From Myxococcales bacterium (GTDB taxonomy: Bacteria > Myxococcota_A > Polyangia > Nannocystales > Nannocystaceae), in the NCBI GenBank assembly GCA_020633315.1, contig JACKDV010000004.1:248001-312000 (forward strand): 64,000 nucleotides of DNA, given 5' to 3'. Positions within the stretch are counted from its first letter, which is position 1. Each line of letters starts with the position of its first letter. Below the pieces are notes generated by a model. That model saw only the letters and a program-made list of their open reading frames with translations. It was not told the DNA's origin and searched no databases. Positions 9,503-16,693 of this stretch are shown here, in pieces. The position numbers were made by a program, and so were the translations under genes.

Positions 9503-10621
9503 TCACCGCAGCACCAGCACCAAGCCCAGGCCGAACAGCGCGCCGAAGCGCGGGAGCTCGCGCAGCGTGCGTGCCCCGGACGCCTCCTGGACGTCGAACA
9601 CCGGACGCACCACGGTGACCAGCCCATCGAGCCCGAACGAGAGTCGAAGCCGCGGGGTGAGGCCCACCCGCACATCGGCACCAAAGGTGCCAGCCACCCA
9701 GGGCAGGGCGATGCGAAAGTCACGCGAGAAGCCCCGGCCCTCGGCCAAGGCGGTGCCGGCGATCATCCCCACGCACCCCCGCGGTCGGATCTCACCCAGG
9801 CGCGGTCCCGCGCAGGCATCGAGGCGTCCGCCGACCAGGGTCACGCCCAGGGTCGCCCCATCCACCGGACGAGCGCCGGCCGAGGTGGCCATCAGCCCGA
9901 GCTGGAGATCGATCAGCGACTTGCGGCTCAGCTCGAGGCCGACCATGCCGCCCCCCGCCACGTCGGGCGGGGCCCCGTAGGCGAGCAGCCCTCGTAGCTG
10001 CCCGCGCAGCTCCCATGGTCGCGACCGCGGCGTGAGGTCCACGTGGGGCGGCGAGCCGGCCGTGGGATCGGGCGCCGGCGTCTCGAGGAGCACCGGCTCG
10101 GGCGCGGGCTCGGGCACCGTGGTCTCGGGCGGCGGCTCGACGGGGGGTGCCTTCACCCCGGCCGACTCGAGCACGGTCGCATCCACGGCCAGCGCGATGG
10201 CGAGGGCGACCACGGCGTGCAGGTCATCGCAGCGCGAGGGCCCCGGGGCGAAGGTCCGCTCGGCCAGCACCCGCCCGCGGTCGCGCAGCGTGAAGCGAAG
10301 GGTCCGAGCCTCGATGCGGTCGCCCTCCACCACCACGGTGAGCCGCGGGTCGAGCTCGTCGGCCCCCAGCCAGCCCACCACCTGCTCGGTGAGCCGGTCC
10401 TGCTCGAGGCAGGTGGCCCCCGGCTCCACCACCAGCGCATCGGCCACGGCCACCGACTCGACCCCGCCCTCGGGCTGCGCCGCGCTCTCGGTCGCCGCCC
10501 CCCCCTCGGGCTGCGACGCGGGCTCGGTCGCCGACCCGCCCTCGGGCTGCGACGCGCTCTCGGTCGCCCTCGCCGAGCGCGTCCCCAAGGCCACGATCCC
10601 CGAGAGGATCGTCGCTCGCAT
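9503..10621 (-). CDS. Exported putative outer-membrane protein with N-terminal QPEGG repeats
   Basis: About 372 residues. A signal-like start (MRATILSGIVALGTRSARATE) is followed by three 12-residue repeats built on QPEGG. A periplasmic domain (VEPGATCLEQDRLTEQVVGWLG..) comes next, then a Pro/Glu-rich linker, then a C-terminal region of alternating hydrophobic strands ending in GALFGLGLVLVLR. The terminal region has the feel of a small beta-barrel. A GTG at 10636 is an alternative start. The gene leads the operon with the ECF sigma factor. A similar layout (N-domain with 'TEQVVGWLG', proline linker, barrel-like end) is common in uncharacterised myxobacterial envelope proteins. Function is unknown. 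Confidence 0.65.
   Translation of the reverse strand: MRATILSGIVALGTRSARATESASQPEGGSATEPASQPEGGAATESAAQPEGGVESVAVADALVVEPGATCLEQDRLTEQVVGWLGADELDPRLTVVVEGDRIEARTLRFTLRDRGRVLAERTFAPGPSRCDDLHAVVALAIALAVDATVLESAGVKAPPVEPPPETTVPEPAPEPVLLETPAPDPTAGSPPHVDLTPRSRPWELRGQLRGLLAYGAPPDVAGGGMVGLELSRKSLIDLQLGLMATSAGARPVDGATLGVTLVGGRLDACAGPRLGEIRPRGCVGMIAGTALAEGRGFSRDFRIALPWVAGTFGADVRVGLTPRLRLSFGLDGLVTVVRPVFDVQEASGARTLRELPRFGALFGLGLVLVLR
10467..10570. repeat. Three tandem 36-bp in-frame repeats
   Basis: Units begin at 10467, 10503 and 10539; the last is slightly incomplete. Each starts CCCTCGGGCTGCG and encodes (minus strand) a 12-residue motif of the type SASQPEGGSATE. The units differ by a few substitutions. 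They sit just after the signal peptide of the exported protein and can vary in copy number without breaking the frame. Confidence 0.85.
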
Positions 10622-10788
10622 GGCCCGGCTCCACACCTCGTGTGCATGGTGGCACAGGTGATGACGACCGCGGGCGAGGATCGCAGGGCCTCCGCGGGCC
10701 TGGTCCAGCGCGTCTCGCGACGCCCGGCGGGGTCGGCTCGCGCGGTTTTTTCCGACATGCGGGCCCCTCGACCGGATAAAACGCTGGA

Positions 10789-11184
10789 GTGAGCAGCTCC
10801 GACCGACCGATCCGCGACTTCATGACCCCCTCGGTGCACACGATTCCCATGGAGAGCACGCTGCCGCAGGCTCGCGCGATGATGAAGGAGCACGGCATCC
10901 GCCACCTGCCGGTGCTCGACGGCACCAGCCTCGTGGGCCTCCTCAGCGATCGCGACCTCGCCCGCATGGAGGGCTTCCCCATGATCGACTTCGATCTCGT
11001 GTCGGTGCCCGACGCGATGTCCGAGGAGCCCTACGTGGTGGCGCCCGACGACGCGGCGATCGACGTGTTCCGCACCATGCAGGAGCGACGCTACGGCTCG
11101 GCGATCATCAGCGACGGCGGCACGGTGGTGGGCGTGTTCACCACGACCGACGCGCTGCGCGTGCTGGTCGAGTTAATGCGCTGA
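10789..11184 (+). CDS. CBS-domain protein (two CBS repeats)
   Basis: A protein of 131 residues that is essentially one Bateman module: CBS1 at about residues 9-60 (DFMTPSVHTIPMESTLPQARAMMKEHGIRHLPVLDGTSLVGLLSDRD) and CBS2 at about 75-128 (MSEEPYVVAPDDAAIDVFRTMQERRYGSAIISDGGTVVGVFTTTDALRVL). Such stand-alone pairs bind adenine nucleotides and report energy state or act on a partner protein. The start is a GTG; a possible -10 (TAAAAC) lies only about 10 bp upstream, so the transcript may be nearly leaderless. It diverges from the envelope-protein/ECF operon. Confidence 0.9.
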   Translation: MSSSDRPIRDFMTPSVHTIPMESTLPQARAMMKEHGIRHLPVLDGTSLVGLLSDRDLARMEGFPMIDFDLVSVPDAMSEEPYVVAPDDAAIDVFRTMQERRYGSAIISDGGTVVGVFTTTDALRVLVELMR

Positions 11185-11220
11185 GGCTCATCGCCCCCAC
11201 CGTCGCTCCCCGCATCACCG

Positions 11221-11253
11221 TCGCGATCGACTCGCGATCGACTCGCGATCGAC
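11221..11253. repeat. Three perfect tandem copies of an 11-bp repeat
   Basis: TCGCGATCGAC occurs three times head to tail (11221, 11232, 11243) in the 215-bp gap between the CBS gene and the SGNH lipoprotein gene. The 11-bp period is about one helical turn, so identical faces would be presented to a DNA-binding protein. Each unit contains overlapping TCGCGA and CGATCG palindromes. Confidence 0.85.
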
Positions 11254-11399
11254 GGCACGCATCCAACCCGGCCCGGACCCGCTCCGGCCGCTGACGTCGC
11301 GTCGCCCGGAGCAAAGAACGCTCGCCCCCGGAAATCCCGGGCTCCGAGGTGTCGGACGGTGTGCGACCTCGCAGGTCGCCCAGGTCGGGGAGCACGGTG

Positions 11400-12362
11400 A
11401 TGGTGTCGAGACGATGGTTGCAGTGGTCGTTGGCGGGCGCGCTGGTGGGATCCGCATGCGGCGATCCAGCGGGGAGCGGCTCGGAGGGCATGGACCCCTC
11501 GGGCATCGGCGAGGGCTCCACCGACGACGGGTCGACGACCACCGACGATCCCGCCGAGGGCACCACCGCGGCCGACGGGAGCTCGGGCGGCGCTGCGACC
11601 ACCGACCAGCCTCCGCTCGACACCGGCGACACGGCCGAGGACTCGAGCACCGGTGACCCCACGGGCGAGCCTCCGCCCGTGGGCCTCGACGACGTGGGTA
11701 CCCTGGTGATCCTCGGCGACTCGATCGGCGACGGCGGCGGCCAGGCGCCCTATTACTACACGCTGCTGCGCGACGACCTCGCCGCCCACTACGGCCCCAT
11801 CGAGTACCACAACCGGGCGCAGAGCGGCTCGGAGACCGGCGCCCTGGTCGGTCAGATCGACGGGCTGCCCGACCAGCTCCCCGGGCCGGTGGTCGTGGTG
11901 ATCACCTCGGGCGGCAACGACATGAAGGACGATCTGTTCGCGGTGGTGGCCGGGCTCGACGGAGCGCTCATCGCCCAGATGAGCGCCAACATCGACGCAG
12001 CGCTGGGCGACCTGCTGGCCCCCGGTCGCTTCGGGGCCGGGGTGGAGGTCCACGTGTTCGAGGGCAACGTGTACGACGCCAGCGACGGCGCGGGCGATTT
12101 CGGCAGCGCCGGCTGCAACTTCGCCGGGGGCCTGCCCGCGATCCCGAGCGACGCCATGTTCGGTCGCTGGAACGACGGCATCCGCTCGGCCGTAGAGGCT
12201 CGCGGACAGACCGCCGTGGACATGCACGAGTACTTCTACGGCCACGGCTACCACGCCACCCCCAGCTGGTACGCGTCCGATTGCACCCACCCCAACAGCC
12301 TGGGTCACGACCAGCTGCGGCGGCTCGTGTTCGAGCACGTGACCGGAGAGAGCCTCCCCTAG
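11400..12362 (+). CDS. SGNH/GDSL-type hydrolase lipoprotein
   Basis: A protein of 320 residues. The signal MVSRRWLQWSLAGALVGSACG ends in a lipobox cysteine. A ~70-residue Ser/Thr/Gly/Asp linker follows, then an SGNH hydrolase fold. Block I is VILGDSIGDGGG (nucleophile Ser in GDS), block III is ITSGGNDMKDD (GxND), and block V is DCTHPNSLGHDQL with the catalytic Asp and His. These enzymes are esterases, lipases or carbohydrate deacetylases acting outside the cell. An in-frame upstream start at 11349 would spoil the signal peptide, so the ATG at 11400 is preferred. The substrate cannot be inferred. Confidence 0.88.
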   Translation: MVSRRWLQWSLAGALVGSACGDPAGSGSEGMDPSGIGEGSTDDGSTTTDDPAEGTTAADGSSGGAATTDQPPLDTGDTAEDSSTGDPTGEPPPVGLDDVGTLVILGDSIGDGGGQAPYYYTLLRDDLAAHYGPIEYHNRAQSGSETGALVGQIDGLPDQLPGPVVVVITSGGNDMKDDLFAVVAGLDGALIAQMSANIDAALGDLLAPGRFGAGVEVHVFEGNVYDASDGAGDFGSAGCNFAGGLPAIPSDAMFGRWNDGIRSAVEARGQTAVDMHEYFYGHGYHATPSWYASDCTHPNSLGHDQLRRLVFEHVTGESLP

Positions 12363-12429
12363 CGCGCGACGACGGTCCCCTTCGGTTTGCTCGCGGCGCG
12401 AGAGCTGACCGATGATCCAAGGTGGACCC

Positions 12430-13845
12430 ATGTCGCCTCGTCCCGCCTCGGAGATCCCCGGCCTTCGTCCGATTCCCTTCGTCGGCCGCCACCTCGGCCT
12501 GCTCCGGCTGTTCCGCGATCCGCTGCGGGTGCTGCCCCGCCTGTGGCGGGAGCACGGAGAGATCGCGGCGCTCAGCCGCGGCGATCCCTCGATCGTCTGC
12601 GCCTTCGGGCCCGCCTTCCACCAGCAGCTCCTGCCGCGCGCCAAGGAGTTCGAGCACCTCGACGACATCCCCATGCGCGTGCCCGAGGGCTCGGCGCTGT
12701 CGCGGACCCTGTTCAACCTCACCGTGATCAACGGGGCCGACCACCGCCGACAGCGACGGCTGATGATGCCCGCGTTCGGCCGGTCGGTGATCCACGGCTA
12801 CCGCGACGACATGGTGGAGCTGGCCGGGTCGCGGCTGGCTCGCTGGCGAACCGGCAGCCAGGTCGACGCCAACCGGGAGATGACGGAGCTGACCCTCGAC
12901 GTGATGATGCGCTGCCTGTTCGGCCTGTCCCCGGGCGAGGACGCAGCCGAGGTGGGGCGCCTGGGCACCTCGTTCTTGGAGCACATGACCTCGCCCGCCA
13001 CCGCGATGCTCCCCCTCGATCTGCCCTGGCTGCCCTTCGGTCGCTTCATGCGGCTGTGCGAGCGCTTCGAGGAGCGGCTCATCGAGATGATCGAGCAGCG
13101 TCGCGCCAGTCGAGACCAGGCCCAGGACGTGCTGTCCCTGCTGATCCGCGCCGCCGACGAGGACGGCTCCCGCCTCACCGACCGCGAGCTGCTGGGCAAC
13201 ATGGGCCTGCTGTTCGTGGCCGGCCACGAGACCACGGCCCATGCCCTGAGCTGGACCTTGTTCCTGCTTGCGCAGCACCCGCAGATCCAGCTCGAGCTGC
13301 GAGAGGAGCTGCGAGGCGAGCTCCACGGCGACGCGCCCACCGTCGAGCAGTTCGCGCGCCTCCCCCTGCTCGATGCGATCGTGGACGAGTCGCTGCGGCT
13401 GTTGCCGCCCACCTACGTCCTGTTCATCCGCCGTGCGATGGGGGAGTTCGAGCTGGGGCCCTATCGCATGCCCGAGGGATCGCTGGTGGTGCTCAGCCCG
13501 CTGGTGGCCCACCACCTGCCCGAGGTGTTCGAGGAGCCCGAGCGCTTCCGCCCCGAGCGCTGGGCCAGCCGCAAGCCCTCGCCCTTCGAGCTGGTGCCCT
13601 TCGGTGCCGGTCCACGGCTGTGCCTGGGCGCGAGCTTTGCCGCGCAGGAGATCCGCCTGGTGCTCGCGATGATCGTGCAGCGCCACGGGCTGCGGATGCT
13701 CCCGGGCTCGCGCGTCGATCCGAAGGCGCGGGGGATCACCATGGGCCCCCGCGGAGGCCTGCCGATCGAGCTGGTCGATCCCGACGCGAGGCCGCGGCCG
13801 CCCGTCGACGTGGGCGGCTCGATCCGCGAGTGGGTGCAGTGGTAG
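12430..13845 (+). CDS. Cytochrome P450
   Basis: A protein of 471 residues, typical of a bacterial class I P450. Key elements: I-helix oxygen-binding motif AGHETTAHALSW near residue 263, the K-helix ExxR as ESLRLLPPTY near 320, and the haem-ligand loop FGAGPRLCLGASFAAQE with the axial Cys near residue 398. No membrane anchor is evident. The ATG at 12430 was chosen because AAGGTGG precedes it; an ATG six codons upstream is possible. No ferredoxin, ferredoxin reductase or biosynthetic gene is next to it, so the redox partner and substrate are not indicated. It follows the SGNH lipoprotein gene after about 65 bp on the same strand. Confidence 0.96.
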   Translation: MSPRPASEIPGLRPIPFVGRHLGLLRLFRDPLRVLPRLWREHGEIAALSRGDPSIVCAFGPAFHQQLLPRAKEFEHLDDIPMRVPEGSALSRTLFNLTVINGADHRRQRRLMMPAFGRSVIHGYRDDMVELAGSRLARWRTGSQVDANREMTELTLDVMMRCLFGLSPGEDAAEVGRLGTSFLEHMTSPATAMLPLDLPWLPFGRFMRLCERFEERLIEMIEQRRASRDQAQDVLSLLIRAADEDGSRLTDRELLGNMGLLFVAGHETTAHALSWTLFLLAQHPQIQLELREELRGELHGDAPTVEQFARLPLLDAIVDESLRLLPPTYVLFIRRAMGEFELGPYRMPEGSLVVLSPLVAHHLPEVFEEPERFRPERWASRKPSPFELVPFGAGPRLCLGASFAAQEIRLVLAMIVQRHGLRMLPGSRVDPKARGITMGPRGGLPIELVDPDARPRPPVDVGGSIREWVQW

Positions 13846-13857
13846 CCGCCCCGCCGT

Positions 13858-13931
13858 CGTCGCAGGACATCCCGGATGCTGGGCCATGATGCGAACGAGG
13901 GACCCGTTTCGCTCCCAGACATCCCGCGACG
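13858..13931. repeat. Palindromic repeat element, copy 1
   Basis: A 74-bp non-coding unit starting CGTCGCAGGACATCCC and ending CATCCCGCGACG. Its ends are inverted repeats (GTCGTCGC / GCGACGAC including flanks). Inside, GGATG-CTGGG can pair with CCCAG-A-CATCC, and GCGAACG with CGTTTCGC, so the whole unit can fold into one long hairpin. It is 12 bp downstream of the P450 stop. Copy 2 is nearly identical. Confidence 0.85.
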
Positions 13932-13960
13932 ACGAGGGGGTGGAAGGGCTCGCCCGCTGC

Positions 13961-14035
13961 CGTCGCAGGACATCCCGGATGCTGGGCCATGAATGCGAAC
14001 GAGGGACCCGTTTCGCTCCCAGACATCCCGCGACG
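13961..14035. repeat. Palindromic repeat element, copy 2
   Basis: The second copy of the unit at 13858, identical except for one inserted A. It is embedded in a longer inverted repeat: GGCTCGCCCGCTGCCGTCGC at 13947-13966 matches the reverse complement of 14030-14049 at 19 of 20 positions. Copies start 103 bp apart. The arrangement resembles REP/MITE-like hairpin elements. Confidence 0.85.
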
Positions 14036-14061
14036 GCAACGGGCGAGCCGCGGGTCACCGG

Positions 14062-14200
14062 GCCCGGGGCACGCCGGACCGAGCCCGCGCGCGCGAGGGC
14101 GCAGGCCGATCCGAGGCGTGCCCCGGGCATCGATGCCCGGCTCGACCGCCCAACCGCGGCGCGCCCCGATCGCTGGTCGCGATCCGGTCGGCGCGCCCGC
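14062..14200. other. Cluster of perfect and imperfect palindromes in non-coding DNA
   Basis: Three structures follow the repeat elements: a perfect 14-bp inverted repeat GCCCGGGGCACGCC (14062-14075) / GGCGTGCCCCGGGC (14115-14128); a perfect 18-bp palindrome CCGGGCATCGATGCCCGG (14123-14140) overlapping its right arm; and GGCGCGCC at 14158-14165 and 14190-14197 with CGATCGC/GCGATC between them. No open frame here looks coding. The role is unknown; a structured RNA, a protein-binding or a recombination site are options. Confidence 0.7.
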
Positions 14201-14283
14201 TGCCTCGTGAGGGCCTGGATTCACCCGGGCTCGGGCGAATCGGGGCGCTCACGGGGCGAGGTCGGCCCGGCGCGGGCGGGGAG

Positions 14284-14300
14284 CCGAGGCAGGGCCTCGG
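14284..14300 (-). terminator. Small perfect hairpin, possible 3' end of the mini-gene
   Basis: CCGAGGC, loop AGG, GCCTCGG: a 7-bp stem with a 3-nt loop. It lies about 50 bp downstream, on the minus strand, of the stop of a possible 20-codon ORF. No T-tract follows. Confidence 0.4.
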
Positions 14301-14350
14301 ACCCGGGAGATGTGTTCGTGGACGTTAGGTGAGCACGCGCCGGGCGACCT

Positions 14351-14413
14351 TCAACATGCGGTGCGGGCGAAGTACTGCCCGCCGAGCTTGTCTTGCATGT
14401 CGTGGGATCGCAT
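14351..14413 (-). CDS. Possible 20-residue peptide gene with strong ribosome-binding site
   Basis: The minus strand has ATG at 14413 and TGA at 14351-14353, encoding MRSHDMQDKLGGQYFARTAC. GGAGGAGG lies nine bases upstream of the ATG, a much better Shine-Dalgarno than most genes in this window have. A promoter-like TTGACG-17-TAAGCC sits 33-61 bp upstream, and a small hairpin lies downstream. The surrounding ~150 bp are less GC-rich than the rest. It is far below normal gene-calling length. It could be a small secreted or signalling peptide, a leader peptide or a RiPP precursor, or a chance ORF. No modifying enzyme is adjacent. Confidence 0.35.
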   Translation of the reverse strand: MRSHDMQDKLGGQYFARTAC

Positions 14414-14445
14414 GGCTGCGTGCCTCCTCCAAAACGTACTCGGGT

Positions 14446-14474
14446 GGCTTAGACGGCCGAGGGCCGATCGTCAA
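14446..14474 (-). promoter_or_regulatory. Candidate vegetative promoter for the 20-codon ORF
   Basis: Reading the minus strand: -35 TTGACG (14474-14469), 17-bp spacer, -10 TAAGCC (14451-14446). The -35 is close to consensus, the -10 is poor. Transcription would start near 14439, giving a short leader ending in GGAGGAGG. Confidence 0.35.
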
Positions 14475-14619
14475 GCAAGAGTTTCCGAATTTCTTCTCGC
14501 GCTGGCTCCGGTCCGGCCGCGCGAGGCCGCGCAGGGCTCCGGCGCACCGTGTCCCACCGAAGTCGAGCCGGAGGTGACACATCCGAGGCCGACCAGTGTT
14601 CGACGACCCGAGCCGCCCC

Positions 14620-15252
14620 ATGCCCCGCCCTCGTCTCCTCTCGATCGGCCTCGTCGCCTCGCGACTCGCGGCCTGTGCCGTCGACGGCCCCGGCGACGAG
14701 GCTGGGCTCGACGGCGCGAGCGACCAGACGGGGCCAGCCACCGGCGACGGCGGCGACGAGCTCGAGCCGAGCTGGCGGATGCTCGTCGACCACGGCCGCT
14801 GGCGCGCCGACGTGGACGCCAGCGAGGACCCCTGGCCCGAGCACCGCCCGGCCACCGTCGACTGCGACGGCGGCTGGCACCGCGAGACCGACGGCATCGA
14901 GATCGACACCGGCGCGTGCAACTACCTGCTGCTGCAGCAGCCGTCGCCCGTGGCGATCGAGGCCGGCGATCCCATCCGGCTGCGCATGTGGTGGCAGGGC
15001 CTGGCCAGCCTCGAGCCCGCCCAGGGCCACGTGGCCGTGCTCGTGGACGACGAGCTGCTGTGGGAGGAGCTCGTGCCCATCCCCGGCCCCGCCGACGTCC
15101 GCAGCCTCGAATTCCCCAGCCCCCTGTCGGCGCCCGCGGGCGCCACCATCACCCTTCACCTGCACAACCACGGCTACAACACGTGGCACTTCCACGAGCT
15201 CGCCGTGCTGTCCGGCAACGATCCATCATGCAAAGCAACCCCCTGCGACTGA
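14620..15252 (+). CDS. Hypothetical lipoprotein with beta-sandwich-like domain
   Basis: About 210 residues. A signal (MPRPRLLSIGLVASRLAAC) ends in a lipobox, followed by a Gly/Asp linker. The folded part (HGRWRADVDASEDPWPEHRPATVDCDGGWHRE..GIEIDTGACNYLLLQQPS..IRLRMWWQGL..HVAVLVDDELLWEELVPIP..ITLHLHNHGYNTWHFHELAVL) looks like a carbohydrate- or jelly-roll-type beta-sandwich. It has paired cysteines and a His-rich end (HLHNHGYNTWHFHEL). The last 25 bases overlap the start of the copper monooxygenase lipoprotein, so the two are translationally coupled and probably work together on the cell surface or in the periplasm. Not recognised as a named family. The GTG or ATG at 14596 is an alternative but less signal-like start. 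Confidence 0.75.
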   Translation: MPRPRLLSIGLVASRLAACAVDGPGDEAGLDGASDQTGPATGDGGDELEPSWRMLVDHGRWRADVDASEDPWPEHRPATVDCDGGWHRETDGIEIDTGACNYLLLQQPSPVAIEAGDPIRLRMWWQGLASLEPAQGHVAVLVDDELLWEELVPIPGPADVRSLEFPSPLSAPAGATITLHLHNHGYNTWHFHELAVLSGNDPSCKATPCD

Positions 15253-16652
15253 CCACCTGGGCCCTGTGCCTCTCCACCGTCCTGCTGCCCCCCGGGTGCC
15301 GCGACGACGCCCCCGCGGGCGATGGGGCCGACACCGAGGGCAGCTCCACCGGCACCGGCGACGACACGGGCAGCGGCACCGAGGCCTCGGCCGACGAGAC
15401 CGCCACCGAGGGCACCGAGGCCGTCACCTTCTGGCAGGACGTGGCCCCCGTCCTCTACGACTCCTGCGTGTCCTGCCACCGCGAGGGCGGCATCGGCCCG
15501 TTCCCGCTGGAGACCTTCGCCGACGCGCAGCCGTGGGCGGTGGCGGTGGCCGCCGCCCTCGAGGCCCGCACCATGCCGCCGTGGCTGGTCACCGACGACG
15601 GGAGCTGCGGCGACTTCCGGCACTCCCGCTGGCTGCCCGAGCCCGACATCGAGCTCGTGCGCCAGTGGGTGGACGGCGGCACCCTCGAGGGCACGCCCCG
15701 CGACGACCTCACCCTCCCCGAGCCCCCCGGCATCGACTCGCCCACCATCCTCGCCACCCCCGACTTCGTGCCCGAGATCCAGGGCGGCGAGCTGGCCGAG
15801 TTCGACGAGTACCGCTGCTTCCGGATCGACCCTGCCCTGCCCGCCGATCGCTTCCTCACCGCCTACGACGTGCGACCCGGCAACGCCTCCATCGTGCACC
15901 ACGTGCTGGTGATGCCCGTCGATCCCACCCTGGTCACGGAGGACGGTCGCACCAACGACGAGGTCATGCAGGCGCTCGACGACGAGTCGCCCACCCGCGA
16001 CGGCTGGTCGTGCTTCGGCGAGGCCGGCGACGGGGTGGAGACCAGCGGCATCCCGGTGGTGTGGGCCCCCGGCCAGGGCGTGGTGGAGTTCCCCGAGGGC
16101 ACCGGCCTGCGCATCCGCCAGGGCGAGTCGCTGGTGATCCAGGTGCACTACAACCTCGCCGACCCCGCCACCATCGGCCAGAGCGACAGCAGCGAGGTGG
16201 ACCTGCGCCTGGTCGACGAGGTCGAGCGCGAGGGCTTCATGATCCTGCCCGATCCCTTCCTCGGCTCGATCTTCGAGGGCGATCCCATCGAGCTGCCGCC
16301 CGGGCAGCCGTCGGTGGAGTACACCTGGGAGCTGCCGGTGAGCGACCTGCTGTGGGGCAGCGGCCTGACCTCCATCGACCTGTTCGGCGTGTTCCCCCAC
16401 ATGCACGAGCACGGCCAGGCCATGCACCTGGAGATCGAGGGCGCCAGCGGCAGCGAGTGCGCGGCCGATGTGCCCCGCTGGGACTTCGGCTGGCAGCTCC
16501 AGTACTTCTACGAGGAGCCTCGCATCCTCGCCCTGGACGACGTGCTGCGGGTGACCTGCGACTTCGACACCGTGGGCACCACCGAGCCCGTGCTGCCCGG
16601 CTGGGGCACCCACAACGAGATGTGCCTGATGGGCATGTACCTGGTCCCCTGA
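15228..16652 (+). CDS. Copper type II monooxygenase-like lipoprotein with haem c motif
   Basis: A protein of 474 residues. A signal ends at Cys in LLPPGC, followed by a Thr/Gly/Asp/Ser-rich linker. An N-terminal motif CVSCH (about residues 80-84, in DSCVSCHREGGIGPF) is a haem c attachment site of the type fused to these enzymes. The remainder matches the two-domain copper type II ascorbate-dependent monooxygenase fold (peptidylglycine or dopamine hydroxylase class). Copper-site candidates are SIVHHVLVMP near 222, IQVHYNL, and HMHEHGQAMHLE near 391. It would hydroxylate an unknown substrate outside the cytoplasm with electrons entering via the haem. It overlaps the preceding lipoprotein gene and is followed by a strong hairpin. 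Confidence 0.87.
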   Translation: MQSNPLRLTTWALCLSTVLLPPGCRDDAPAGDGADTEGSSTGTGDDTGSGTEASADETATEGTEAVTFWQDVAPVLYDSCVSCHREGGIGPFPLETFADAQPWAVAVAAALEARTMPPWLVTDDGSCGDFRHSRWLPEPDIELVRQWVDGGTLEGTPRDDLTLPEPPGIDSPTILATPDFVPEIQGGELAEFDEYRCFRIDPALPADRFLTAYDVRPGNASIVHHVLVMPVDPTLVTEDGRTNDEVMQALDDESPTRDGWSCFGEAGDGVETSGIPVVWAPGQGVVEFPEGTGLRIRQGESLVIQVHYNLADPATIGQSDSSEVDLRLVDEVEREGFMILPDPFLGSIFEGDPIELPPGQPSVEYTWELPVSDLLWGSGLTSIDLFGVFPHMHEHGQAMHLEIEGASGSECAADVPRWDFGWQLQYFYEEPRILALDDVLRVTCDFDTVGTTEPVLPGWGTHNEMCLMGMYLVP

Positions 16653-16664
16653 GCGACCGCGCGC

Positions 16665-16693
16665 GGAGGAGGGCTCGTTGTGGTCCCTCCTCC
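16665..16693 (+). terminator. Hairpin after the monooxygenase gene
   Basis: A perfect 9-bp inverted repeat, GGAGGAGGG / CCCTCCTCC, with an 11-nt loop, starting 13 bases after the monooxygenase stop. No T-run follows. Confidence 0.65.

Noticed and set aside
13858..14049. CRISPR array
   Set aside because: Only two copies, each itself palindromic over 74 nt, with a 29-nt gap and no cas genes; not a repeat-spacer pattern.
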